The notes below the pieces were generated by a model. The model did no database searches and was not told the origin of the DNA. It saw nothing but the letters and a program-made list of their open reading frames with translations. Made by a program: the position numbers and the translations under genes. A DNA stretch of 64,000 bases from Planctomycetota bacterium (GTDB taxonomy: Bacteria > Planctomycetota > OFTM77): contig JAJDCO010000134.1 in NCBI GenBank assembly GCA_029260795.1, forward strand, positions 1-64,000, written 5' to 3'. Of this stretch, positions 42,903 through 51,183 are shown piece after piece (positions within the stretch are counted from its first letter, which is position 1; each line of letters starts with the position of its first letter).

Positions 42903-43603
42903 GATGAGCTGGCCTGCCTGGGTGCGACCGAGGTCGTCTTTCCGTGGGGCGAAGCGACGGATTCTTCGGCACGCTCGGTGGCTCGCCGCATGCGCTCCTC
43001 GAGCTGTCCGCGTCGCAAGTCTCTTTGGGCCTCGCCCATGTCCGAGGAGCAGTCGATCGGCTCTCCGAAAGCGATGCAAACGCGAGCGAACGGCTTCGGA
43101 ATACAGAAGGCATCCCAACTCTTGAGGCGCCACGCGGGAGCAGCAGCCAGGCCTACAGGGAGGATCGTCCGTCCAGTCACCTCCCCGAGTGCCACAACTC
43201 CCGGCTGGGCCTGATGGCGGGGGCCCTTCGGTCCATCGGGGGTGATCGCCAGGTCATGCTCCGCGAGGCGTGCCATCCGACGAAGTGCACCGGGTCCCCC
43301 GCGTGTCGTCGAGCCGCGCTCGGTAGTGAATCCCAATCGAAGGATCACCTGGGCAATCAGCTCCCCATCTCCGTGACGGCTGATCAAGACGCAAGTTGCC
43401 GAGCCGCGCCGAGCAAAGGCCGGGATCAGCATGCCGTCATGCCAGAAGCTGTAGATCAACGGATCTCCGCGACGGTGGAGACTCGCTTCATGGTGCGAAT
43501 CCAGCTCCCGAATCCGCCAGGTCCGCCCGAGCAACCTGATCAAGATCGAACCCAGCCGGCCGATGACTCGGTACTTCCAACGCGTTCGATCAGCCGTTGT
43601 CAC
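42899..43603 (-). CDS. DUF374-type lysophospholipid acyltransferase
   Basis: A 234-residue protein of the DUF374 acyltransferase family, related to PlsC but with the FWHDGMLIPAF motif in place of NHxSxxD. Additional family features are SRHGDGELIAQVILRLG and PDGPKGPRH. It probably transfers an acyl chain onto a lipid in the inner membrane. The GTG at 43603 has a GAGG site 9 nt upstream and overlaps the previous gene by 14 nt; an ATG at 43645 would enlarge the overlap and is less likely. Confidence 0.82.
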   Translation of the reverse strand: MTTADRTRWKYRVIGRLGSILIRLLGRTWRIRELDSHHEASLHRRGDPLIYSFWHDGMLIPAFARRGSATCVLISRHGDGELIAQVILRLGFTTERGSTTRGGPGALRRMARLAEHDLAITPDGPKGPRHQAQPGVVALGEVTGRTILPVGLAAAPAWRLKSWDAFCIPKPFARVCIAFGEPIDCSSDMGEAQRDLRRGQLEERMRRATERAEESVASPHGKTTSVAPRQASSS

Positions 43604-44534
43604 CGTGTGGGTCCTCGAGTCCTCTGGTTTCTCGCCTCTCGGCATCCCAGAGATCGCGTAGCCGTTGACGTCGGCGAGCTTGCCGCACGAGTGCGAACAA
43701 GACGAGGGGCGAGAGTAGGAGCAGTATAACGAAGAAGAAGTTCTCGCGGAGAAAGCGCAAGAGAAGCGTGGAGTCGTTCCGAACTCTCTCTTGCCATGAC
43801 GATTCCAGCTCGATTCGGGATCGACCGGTCGTCTCGACCAACGCCTGCTCGAAGGATCCGCCAGCGGCGACGCGTCGAAGGACCCTCGGCACAAAGGGGA
43901 GTGGCGAAACTTCAGTAAGATACCGCACGAAGCTCAGACTCTGTTGATAGGCGAGAGCCGCGCCTCCCGAGTCACGGGGGAAACTCTCTTGGAGATCGCG
44001 GAACGGCAGCAGCTGATCGAACCGCGAGGCCACGTAGAGATCCATGACGTCGCCGTAGTAGGCCTCCTCGGTGCACCATTGGGCGACTCCCTCATGAAAC
44101 CATCGTGGAAGGCGGCGATAGGCCTCAGGTCCGACACCCCCAAGGGCGAGGTGGACCAACTCGTGATCTACCACGCGCCTCAGGAGGCTGAGGTCGTAGG
44201 CTAGGTTCGGATCATGGCGAATCCCCAGCCAATCCTCGAAGGGAAGGGCAACGCCGACCGCCCACTCGTCGATCCCCAGCCCGGTTCGAAGACTCACGGC
44301 ATCGTTCAGCTCCGAGCTGCTCGATACGACCTGAAGAACGAGGTGGACCGATCGCGCCGGGAGCCCCAGTCGGGTGTGGATTCGCACCCACGAACTCGGG
44401 ACTCCGGCAGCTAGACGATGAGCCAGGTCCTTCAAAGGCGGTGACGTGCGGACGTCGAGAGTTGTCTCCTGCCAGGCCTGGGCGTGCGCCGCCAAGGCGA
44501 TCAGGACGCAACCGAGCCAGAGCGCTCGATTCAG
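43590..44534 (-). CDS. Membrane-anchored peptidase-MA-like metalloprotease
   Basis: A protein of about 314 residues with an N-terminal signal or anchor (LNRALWLGCVLIALAAHAQA), a gluzincin-type active site (VVDHELVHLAL, followed by RWFHEGVAQW with the glutamate zinc ligand), and a C-terminal membrane helix near residues 275-295 followed by a basic tail. The start is doubtful: no ATG, GTG or TTG lies immediately before the signal sequence. A CTG at 44534 overlaps the upstream gene stop by 4 nt (CTGA), the pattern used elsewhere here; otherwise an ATG at 44747 would put 71 extra residues in front of it. It probably cleaves exported proteins. Confidence 0.8.
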   Translation of the reverse strand: MNRALWLGCVLIALAAHAQAWQETTLDVRTSPPLKDLAHRLAAGVPSSWVRIHTRLGLPARSVHLVLQVVSSSSELNDAVSLRTGLGIDEWAVGVALPFEDWLGIRHDPNLAYDLSLLRRVVDHELVHLALGGVGPEAYRRLPRWFHEGVAQWCTEEAYYGDVMDLYVASRFDQLLPFRDLQESFPRDSGGAALAYQQSLSFVRYLTEVSPLPFVPRVLRRVAAGGSFEQALVETTGRSRIELESSWQERVRNDSTLLLRFLRENFFFVILLLLSPLVLFALVRQARRRQRLRDLWDAERRETRGLEDPHGDNG

Positions 44535-44764
44535 GCGGCGCCCCGGTCTCGAAGAGCGAGTTGGATCAACACGATTCCGAAAACCGCCGGAAGGGCTCGC
44601 CAGAGCTCCTGCAACATGAGAATCGCGCTGATCACGAGGCTCGCGAGGCCGATCCACAGAAACACCCTCTGCTGCAGCGTTCCCTGAGTCAGAAGGCGTC
44701 CGATCCGCCGAATGCGAGCCTTCATCTCGTCCCAGTGAGTCTGCCAACCGATGCGTGCGCTCAT
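44531..44764 (-). CDS. Small membrane protein
   Basis: A 77-residue protein with a basic amphipathic start and two adjacent hydrophobic helices (VFLWIGLASLVISAILML and ALPAVFGIVLIQLAL). The ATG at 44764 has a G-rich GGGGGG site 6 nt upstream. A longer frame from 44836 is possible. It is coupled by a 4-nt overlap to the peptidase-MA-like gene. Function unknown. Confidence 0.6.
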   Translation of the reverse strand: MSARIGWQTHWDEMKARIRRIGRLLTQGTLQQRVFLWIGLASLVISAILMLQELWRALPAVFGIVLIQLALRDRGAA

Positions 44765-44854
44765 GATCGCCCCCCGAACCGCTCGATCGAAATCAGGTGC
44801 CGCCCAGGTTGATTGTGCCCGGCGGAAGGCGATCATGCAACGCGAGGCGTTGGC

Positions 44855-46990
44855 TCAATCGACGGTGATGTCATCGCCTTGGCCACTCTCGTCCAACCCG
44901 TTCGGCCCCAGCGAGTAGAGCAGGAAGTCGCCACCGCTCCGACGATAGAGATACCTCCGCCCCCACGGATCGTTTGGGAGCGTCTTTCCCGCATAGACTC
45001 CGTCGGGATACGTCTCGCTGGGAGCAAGAAGATCGGACAACTGAGATGGGAGGCGACCTTCGTTGTCGATCTTGTAGAAGGTGATCGCGATCGCGAGCTG
45101 CTCGAGGTCGTTCTTTGCCTTCGCCGCCTCCCCTTGGCGCCGAGGAGCAGGCGCGGATCGTCCAGTGAACGCATCGGGTCGCTCTGCCGAGCTCACCCAG
45201 AGAAGCGAGCCCAGCCCGAACAGGCCTCCGAGCGCTCCATAAACCTCGGGTCCGAGTGGTGAGTAGGCGTAGGAGTAGACCCAATCGCCTTCGACCACGC
45301 TGAAGCTGAGGCTTCCGAACAGGTGCTTGGTGAAGGCATCGGACGTCGGGAGCAGGGCCAAGTCCAACGGGAGCGGAAGCTCATCGGCGACACCGGGCAT
45401 CGTCAGAACCTGGGCAATCAGCTGATGTCCGGACTCCAGGGCTACGGCGGTGTCCGTGTACTGGACGGCGATGGCGTTCTCGGGAATCGGGCGATTCGCC
45501 AAGGCGCGCTTGAAGTCCGGGCGGTCGAGAATGCTGGTAGTGGAGCCGGAGAACCGGCGGAGAGCAGACTTCAGATCTTGGATGTCGAGGGCACCGATCA
45601 GCAGGCCGTTCTCGTAGGCAAAGGCCGGCTGAAGGGGCAACGGGATGCCGTTGAAGCTGATGGCGTGGAGGCTCCGACCTTGGTAGGGCACTTCACGAAC
45701 ACTGACCTGTCCCTCAGCGAGGGCCAGCATCTTCGTCAAGGCTTCATGGAAGCGGCTCGAGTCCCGCATCCCGATCATGAAGACCATACTGGGGAAAGGA
45801 ATCGGACCCCGCGGCGGCGAGTCGTAGAAGATCATCTCTCCGCCCAGCTGAGCGAGGAGATCCTCTTGAATGTCGACGACATACTTCTCTTGAAGGACGG
45901 AGAGATACTCCTGCATCATGCGATGCCACTCAGGATCGATGGCCTGCACGACATCTTGCGCCGCCGGCAACAGATGCCTCATGTCGATACGTGACAGCGT
46001 GAATGCTGTCGCTTCCTTGGGAATGAGGCTGAGCCTCGCCAGGGAGACCGGCTCAAATGCCGAGAGTCGCATCAGCCCATGCGGTGAGCTGGGCATCCGG
46101 ACGAAAGAAGTCATCTCGGTGGCAGTTCCGCGATAGGAGGACTTCGTCGCCATTCCGCCGATCCCCGAGACCCCAAGCGCATCCATGACCGCCGGAACCC
46201 GGCTGGCGTACTCGCCGAGTCCTCCCTCGCGGAGCCCGAACTCGATCAGCGTTCCACCGAGCTGGATCATCTTGCCGATTGCAACGTAGCTTCGGATCTC
46301 GTCGCCGTCAGCGGAGACCCGATCCATCGACTGGCGGTAGTCGGGGTTGTCGGCCAAACTCCCGGCCCCAGTGCTCGAACCGGTGATGACCCTCTCGATC
46401 AGATTGCGGCTCGTTGTCCACACGAATCGGTTCGGCGTGGGTCGAGTCCAGTAGAGACCCCCTTCGGCTTCCGTGCCGAAGAATTGGACAGACGCTCCTT
46501 CGAACTCGATTCTCCGATGCTCGACATCACGCTCCGAGGCCTTGGCACTCGAGATGGCTGCCTCGAGAAGCCCCTCCAGGTCGTCCTGCCCCTTCTTGAC
46601 CTCGAGCTCCAAAATGAAGCCGATGTCGTCGACGCGGGAAGGGGGTAGCTGCAGGTGAGTGAGAGCGAAGCTGGCGCGAATCAACTCGATGTTCTTCAAG
46701 CGTGCGAAGTCGAAGCCCATTCCGCGCGCCGCGTCGAGCTCCATCCGGCTCCAGACCTCGAGGAGCGGCGCTATGAAGCTCTGTACCTCCTCCTCGGCCA
46801 GAATCTTGGCGAGTGACGTCTGATCGAACTCCCGAACGCTTGTCGCGACATCGGGTAAGGTCACATAGACGAGAGTGTCCGCTGGCAGGTGCCGAGCCAG
46901 GTCCGGTGCCTTCTCAGGTTCCTGTGCTCCCGCCGATCCGGCCAAGCAAGCAAACAGGATGATTCTCAAGCCGAGCGCTCTGGAGCGCAT
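44855..46990 (-). CDS. DUF3352-like exported protein fused to GspG-type pseudopilin domain
   Basis: A 711-residue protein. A signal peptide (cleavage near GSAGA-Q) opens it, followed by about 560 residues resembling DUF3352-type proteins (LPADTLVYVTLPD near the start and long beta/alpha alternation). After one hydrophobic segment near residue 590, residues 620-711 match the globular C-terminal domain of the type II secretion major pseudopilin GspG: KNDLEQLAIAITFYKIDNEG, LPNDPWGRRYLY and a closing SLGPNGLDESGQGDD, which in GspG includes calcium ligands. The usual pilin N-terminal methylation site is absent. The ATG at 46990 follows GGAGG. Confidence 0.83.
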   Translation of the reverse strand: MRSRALGLRIILFACLAGSAGAQEPEKAPDLARHLPADTLVYVTLPDVATSVREFDQTSLAKILAEEEVQSFIAPLLEVWSRMELDAARGMGFDFARLKNIELIRASFALTHLQLPPSRVDDIGFILELEVKKGQDDLEGLLEAAISSAKASERDVEHRRIEFEGASVQFFGTEAEGGLYWTRPTPNRFVWTTSRNLIERVITGSSTGAGSLADNPDYRQSMDRVSADGDEIRSYVAIGKMIQLGGTLIEFGLREGGLGEYASRVPAVMDALGVSGIGGMATKSSYRGTATEMTSFVRMPSSPHGLMRLSAFEPVSLARLSLIPKEATAFTLSRIDMRHLLPAAQDVVQAIDPEWHRMMQEYLSVLQEKYVVDIQEDLLAQLGGEMIFYDSPPRGPIPFPSMVFMIGMRDSSRFHEALTKMLALAEGQVSVREVPYQGRSLHAISFNGIPLPLQPAFAYENGLLIGALDIQDLKSALRRFSGSTTSILDRPDFKRALANRPIPENAIAVQYTDTAVALESGHQLIAQVLTMPGVADELPLPLDLALLPTSDAFTKHLFGSLSFSVVEGDWVYSYAYSPLGPEVYGALGGLFGLGSLLWVSSAERPDAFTGRSAPAPRRQGEAAKAKNDLEQLAIAITFYKIDNEGRLPSQLSDLLAPSETYPDGVYAGKTLPNDPWGRRYLYRRSGGDFLLYSLGPNGLDESGQGDDITVD

Positions 46991-47148
46991 GCGATCCTCC
47001 GCGGTGTTGTGACGTCCATCCGGCAACCGGCCGGTTTCCTCGAATCTCTCAGAGTACACTCGGCACTCTTTGAGCTTTCGAGAGTGCTGGCCCTTGCTCC
47101 ATCGTCCGGCCCTGCCCCGGGGACCGAAGTCTCGACCAATCCGGACGA

Positions 47149-48642
47149 CTACTTCTTCAGGTGCTCTCGGAGTCGACCTTCGAGTGCGCTCGGGTCTCCG
47201 AGCAGGCGCTGGAATGTCGTCGCGTCTACGTCACCTGAGGCGACCGACTTTCGATACTCCACGAACGCCTGCCGATCGCCTGCATGGTCGGTTTCCAACA
47301 AGTAATGAACGAGGTAGCCTCCGGTCAAGAAGTAGGCGTCCGCTTGCTGTTGGTCGGGACCCACGTAGAACTCGGTCATCAGGTCGCTGATCGCCACCGG
47401 CCGAGGGAGCTCTTGGAGCCGGGTCCGGTGGACCGAAATCTCGAGCGGGGACCGATACCGCTCGAGGTAGGCGGCAAAACACTGCTGAAACCAGAAGGGG
47501 GCTCGGCCACGCGAGATCCGGTCGGTGTACAGCTCACCGACCAGGTGGTGGATCCAGTTGATCGTGTGCCGGGCTTTCCCTTGAGAGACGTAGTAGTAGG
47601 TCACGCCTCGCTTCTGGTTCCAGCCGACGGGACCCTGGCGCGGATTGAGTACGTTCTCGGGCTGATCGACGAGGAAGCAACCAAGTCCCGACGACTTGAC
47701 GCCGCCTCCGTACTGCTCAGCGTATCCCTGGTAGGCAGCTAGGTCTCCGACGACATAGATCCCGATGGGATCCGACCCCAGCGGACGATCGTACAGGCGC
47801 TGCGCCATCTTCACGGCATCGGAGAGCTCATAGGCGAGGTCGCTGGCTTCCTTGTGAGGTCGATCCGTCCTCAAGACGAACCAGCCGTTCGGCTCGGGGA
47901 GCTCCCAGGCTGTGTCCCAACGAGTTCGAATGCGGTCGGCTTCTTCAGCGGTCATCCACCGACCTTCGACCTGGAACATCCCCTTCTCGAGGTAGGGCAC
48001 ATCGTCCTTGCCGACCCACCGTCCTTCGAAGCGCACCAGGCCCTTGGCGAGCATTCGTTTCTCTTCTTCGCGGCGGTCCTTCTCTTCCGAAGTGACCCAC
48101 TCGTCCCCGTCTTTCACGAGGCCCTTCTCGAGTGCTTCTTTCTCCTCCGGCGTGACCCAACGGCCTCCGAACTTGACCTTGCCGCTCGACCGCTTCGCCT
48201 TGTTGTCGACCTCGCGCTCCAAGCGTCGCTTCTCGGCCCTCGTGACCCACTTTCCACGATGCTGGACGTGACCGAGCTCCTCATGAGCTTCCGTGTTTCC
48301 AGCCTCGAGCTTGACGACTTCTTCCCAGAGCGATTTCGCTTCCTTTCGGAGACGGTTCTTCATCGCGAATCGCGCGAGCTCCACGCGTCCTGAGACGTCG
48401 TCCTTCTGAAGGGCCTCCAGGCGCTCCAAGAACTCGGCTCTCGGGCTCGATTTCTTCTCGATTCGCGCGATGTCGCTTCGAGCGATCTTCTGTTCGCCGA
48501 AGCTGAGCTTTAGCACGATGTGACTCGTCGTCTCGTCGATGATCTCCCCCTCGAGCTTTCGGCCGTCCTTGAGGTGGATAACATCCGCTCGGGTCGCTCC
48601 GCAGAAGAGCAGAATCAAGAGAATGAAGGTCAGTGTGCGCAT
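47149..48642 (-). CDS. Exported DUF1570-like protein with repeated tryptophan motifs
   Basis: A 497-residue protein with a signal peptide (MRTLTFILLILLFCGATRA), a short beta module (DVIHLKDGRKLEGEI) shared in type with the TPR protein at 26-27 kb, and then five copies of a short motif G/D-x-W-V/M-T/G (W132, W162, W182, W209, W229) in a charged region. The C-terminal 270 residues resemble the DUF1570 putative peptidase fold, but the expected HExxH is IHHLVGEL and the following EGLA-type helix is FQQCFAAY, so zinc binding is probably lost. It lies downstream of a J-domain gene. The ATG at 48642 has an AGGAG site 11 nt upstream. Confidence 0.78.
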   Translation of the reverse strand: MRTLTFILLILLFCGATRADVIHLKDGRKLEGEIIDETTSHIVLKLSFGEQKIARSDIARIEKKSSPRAEFLERLEALQKDDVSGRVELARFAMKNRLRKEAKSLWEEVVKLEAGNTEAHEELGHVQHRGKWVTRAEKRRLEREVDNKAKRSSGKVKFGGRWVTPEEKEALEKGLVKDGDEWVTSEEKDRREEEKRMLAKGLVRFEGRWVGKDDVPYLEKGMFQVEGRWMTAEEADRIRTRWDTAWELPEPNGWFVLRTDRPHKEASDLAYELSDAVKMAQRLYDRPLGSDPIGIYVVGDLAAYQGYAEQYGGGVKSSGLGCFLVDQPENVLNPRQGPVGWNQKRGVTYYYVSQGKARHTINWIHHLVGELYTDRISRGRAPFWFQQCFAAYLERYRSPLEISVHRTRLQELPRPVAISDLMTEFYVGPDQQQADAYFLTGGYLVHYLLETDHAGDRQAFVEYRKSVASGDVDATTFQRLLGDPSALEGRLREHLKK

Positions 48643-48735
48643 GAGATTGCCGACTCCTGGCGCTGAAAAGCTCGGAAGAGACCGAGATCGAAGGGGGGAA
48701 ACCTCGTCTCGATACGATTCGCTTGTATCCAAGTT

Positions 48736-49248
48736 TCAATCACTGCATTGCTGAAGGAGCGCTTCGTACGCTCGCTTGATCTCGATGAACTGCCGCTGTG
48801 CCTGCTGCTGCTGGGATGGACCTCGACGAGCGAAGTAGTCTGGATGCGTCTGCTTGGAGAGCCTGCGAAAAGCTGACACCAGTTCGGATCGGCGGGCGGG
48901 CGGACGCAGACCCAAGAGGTCGAGTTGGCGCCTCCATGGCAGCCACCGTCGAAGGTTGGCCGTATCCGAAGAGGAGGGCCCTCTCGGAGAAGTCGCATTC
49001 CGGGAAGCTGGCTGCGAGGCATTCCACCGAAACACTCGTCGCTTGAACCAGACGGGTCGCCAGGCTCCAAAACGACGAACGGCTCGCCCAGTCCGATCGA
49101 CCTCGAATCGCTGGCCACAGCTCAGGCAGATCGCCGAGTAGTACGGGCCGCCTTGCTGGGCGGATCGCGCATGCAAGAGCGTGGCGGCATCGCCCGCTTG
49201 ACCGAAGTCTGCATGGCAGCTGGGGCACTCTTGGCTGGCGTGCGGCAT
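48736..49248 (-). CDS. J-domain protein with N-terminal zinc ribbon
   Basis: A 170-residue protein. Residues 8-45 hold two CxxC pairs (CPSC and CLSC) as a zinc ribbon; residues about 107-165 form a DnaJ J-domain with the HPD tripeptide in QTHPDYF and the conserved helix II AFRRLSKQ. It would recruit an Hsp70 (DnaK) to an unknown client. The ATG at 49248 is used here, but an ATG at 49287 is equally possible and neither has a strong ribosome site. Confidence 0.83.
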   Translation of the reverse strand: MPHASQECPSCHADFGQAGDAATLLHARSAQQGGPYYSAICLSCGQRFEVDRTGRAVRRFGAWRPVWFKRRVFRWNASQPASRNATSPRGPSSSDTANLRRWLPWRRQLDLLGLRPPARRSELVSAFRRLSKQTHPDYFARRGPSQQQQAQRQFIEIKRAYEALLQQCSD

Positions 49249-49301
49249 CCGACGTCGTTCTGAAATCGACGAAAAGGCCCTTCCCATCAAAACGTCGGAA
49301 C

Positions 49302-49328
49302 GTACAATAATCGTCCATTTTATGTCAA
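49302..49328 (-). promoter_or_regulatory. Weak promoter candidate for the J-domain gene
   Basis: On the minus strand a perfect TTGACA (49328-49323) precedes TTGTAC with a 15-bp spacer, or TATTGT with a 13-bp spacer. The -35 is strong, the -10 is poor. Confidence 0.3.
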
Positions 49329-49417
49329 GCCATTAAGCAGGTTACGGTGACTGGGCTCGCGAGAGCACTCGCACCCGAGACCCGCCCGCCTGACGTCTCG
49401 AACCCAGGGAGGGGACC

Positions 49418-49897
49418 ATGAAGACGGGCACTGTATTGGGACTGTTGCTGACTCTGCCGATGATGATGGGAGCCTGCGAAAGCATGCCGCCTGTCGGTGG
49501 TGAGCCGACCGACAGCGTCGCCCCCGAGATCCGGCCGCTTCCTTTGGAAGATGTGCCTGAGCCTCGTGGCTTCTCGCGGTACCGCTCTGAGAACAACAAT
49601 TTCTCCTTCGTGGAAGGATCGTACCGGAAGGCGGAGCTCCATTATCGAGGTGGTGCGCCCAGCGCAGAGGTCGCCGACTTCTACGAAGGCCAGATGCCGA
49701 TTCACGGTTGGGTTCGAATCGATCGAGAGCAGGTCAAAGGACGACGCGTCCTGGTCTACGAAAAGTCGGTTTCGAATGCGCGCTATCGAACTCGCCTTTC
49801 CATTGTCGAGAAGACCGGTTGGACCGATCTCGAGATCCGACTCGATACGATCGATAAGCCGTCGGGGGCTTCGATCGGCGACGAGCAAGAGAACTAA
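49418..49897 (+). CDS. Putative lipoprotein
   Basis: A 159-residue lipoprotein with a signal peptide ending MMMGAC. The mature part after a Pro-rich linker is a compact beta-alpha domain (SVAPEIRPL, ELHYRGGAPSAEVADFYEG and LVYEKSVSNARYRTRLSI). GGAGGGGACC immediately before the ATG is one of the clearest ribosome sites in the window. It is 27 nt upstream of the cyclophilin-like gene and probably cotranscribed. Confidence 0.75.
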   Translation: MKTGTVLGLLLTLPMMMGACESMPPVGGEPTDSVAPEIRPLPLEDVPEPRGFSRYRSENNNFSFVEGSYRKAELHYRGGAPSAEVADFYEGQMPIHGWVRIDREQVKGRRVLVYEKSVSNARYRTRLSIVEKTGWTDLEIRLDTIDKPSGASIGDEQEN

Positions 49898-49924
49898 ACA
49901 ATTTCAAGAAAAGACTTTAAGTCA

Positions 49925-51058
49925 ATGAACAAGCAAAAGGATCCCCAGCGACCGGATCCGCAGGCTCCCGAGAGCCACGAACCGGCGAGTGACCTGCCGT
50001 CCTGGGCCGTCTGGCTCCAGGAGAACCGCAAACTCGCGATAGGGGCTCTTGTCGTCATCGCGGCCCTCGTCCTCGGATACAGCTACTTTCAATCCGAGGA
50101 CAACCGTGCCTTGGATGATTACTGGTCCAAGGTGGCCGCTGCGTCGCGCCAACAAGGTGACCAGATCGATCGCGACGATCCAGAGGCACTTCCCGATCCC
50201 GCAATCCTGCGGCAGGCCCTCGAGACGACCGAGGCCGGAGGAGCGACGGCCTGGGGATTCATGATGCTGGCCAAGCAGTACATCGCCCATAAGGACTGGC
50301 CGGCGGCAAAAGAGACGCTGATCCGAATCCGTGACAGCTTTCCCCAGCACTGGCTCAACCGAGTCACGGATGGACTGTCACCCGCGAACGAGTCGCCAGT
50401 TGGAAGCATCATCCAGCGCTATCTCGATCAGATCGAGACCCAAATGACCTGGTCAGAATCTGACCAGATCGTCCGGAAGAACCCGGCCCCGGATCAGCCG
50501 ATCCGCGCGATCCTCGAGACGACGTCGGGTGAGATCGAGCTCGCCTTTCACACGGGAGCCGCGCCGAAGCACGTTTCGAACTTCATCCGACTCGCTCTCT
50601 CTGGATTCTACGACGGTTTGACCTTCCATCGGGTACAGGGTCCTCCAGCAGGCTCCATCCGCACTGGCGACCCATCGACCGCCGAAGGAGCTGAGATCCC
50701 CGAGGATCGAACGGCGCCCGTCATCACTTGGGAGGCGAGCCGCTTGTACCAGTTTGCCGGTGCCGTCACTCAAGTCCGCCCGTCCACCTTCACTTCGACG
50801 GGCGACGAACGGGCAAATCAATCCAGTGAGATGTTCGACATTCTCCTGAATGACTCCCACGGCGATGCCAACCTCCGGACCGTCTTTGCGACCGTCGAAG
50901 CGGGTCTCGATGTGATGCGCACAATTGCCACCGCGGACAAGGATCCTCAGGATCCCACTGTTCTTGCCGAACCCGTTCGGATCACGAGGATCCGTTTTAC
51001 CGGCGGCGATGCCAAGACCTTGTTGACTTCCGAAGACCTTGCCGCCATGGACAAGTAA
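49925..51058 (+). CDS. Membrane-anchored cyclophilin-like protein
   Basis: A 377-residue protein. One membrane helix (residues 36-54, IGALVVIAALVLGYSYF) anchors it, with a helical segment following, and residues about 190-365 have the cyclophilin fold (LETTSGEIELAF, FIRLALSGFYDGLTFHRV). The arginine of FHRV is kept, but the conserved FMIQGGD is PAGSIRTGD, the SQFFI segment is EMFDIL, and the LDGKHVVFG region is ANLRTVFAT, so catalytic residues other than the arginine are absent. It may keep only a chaperone or binding role. The ATG at 49925 has no Shine-Dalgarno sequence. Confidence 0.83.
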   Translation: MNKQKDPQRPDPQAPESHEPASDLPSWAVWLQENRKLAIGALVVIAALVLGYSYFQSEDNRALDDYWSKVAAASRQQGDQIDRDDPEALPDPAILRQALETTEAGGATAWGFMMLAKQYIAHKDWPAAKETLIRIRDSFPQHWLNRVTDGLSPANESPVGSIIQRYLDQIETQMTWSESDQIVRKNPAPDQPIRAILETTSGEIELAFHTGAAPKHVSNFIRLALSGFYDGLTFHRVQGPPAGSIRTGDPSTAEGAEIPEDRTAPVITWEASRLYQFAGAVTQVRPSTFTSTGDERANQSSEMFDILLNDSHGDANLRTVFATVEAGLDVMRTIATADKDPQDPTVLAEPVRITRIRFTGGDAKTLLTSEDLAAMDK

Positions 51059-51117
51059 TCGAAACCTCCTCGGCAAGCCCAGGCTAGAAAAGCTCCAGCG
51101 ACTGAAGCATCATGAGT

Positions 51118-51155
51118 GGAGCCTCGAACGACACGGGTCGTTTGAGGCTCCTTTT
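51118..51155 (+). terminator. Strong hairpin terminator between the cyclophilin and parB genes
   Basis: GGAGCCTCGAACGAC (51118-51132) pairs with GTCGTTTGAGGCTCC (51137-51151) over 15 bp, 14 Watson-Crick plus one wobble, loop ACGG, then TTTT (51152-51155). It rules out the ATG at 51112 as parB start since that would lie within the hairpin. Confidence 0.9.
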
Positions 51156-51183
51156 GCGTTTCAGCTTCTGGGGAGCGATGAAG

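Noticed and set aside
49325..49888. 187-codon minus-strand frame
   Set aside because: It opposes the lipoprotein gene at 49418, which has a clear signal peptide and a strong ribosome site.
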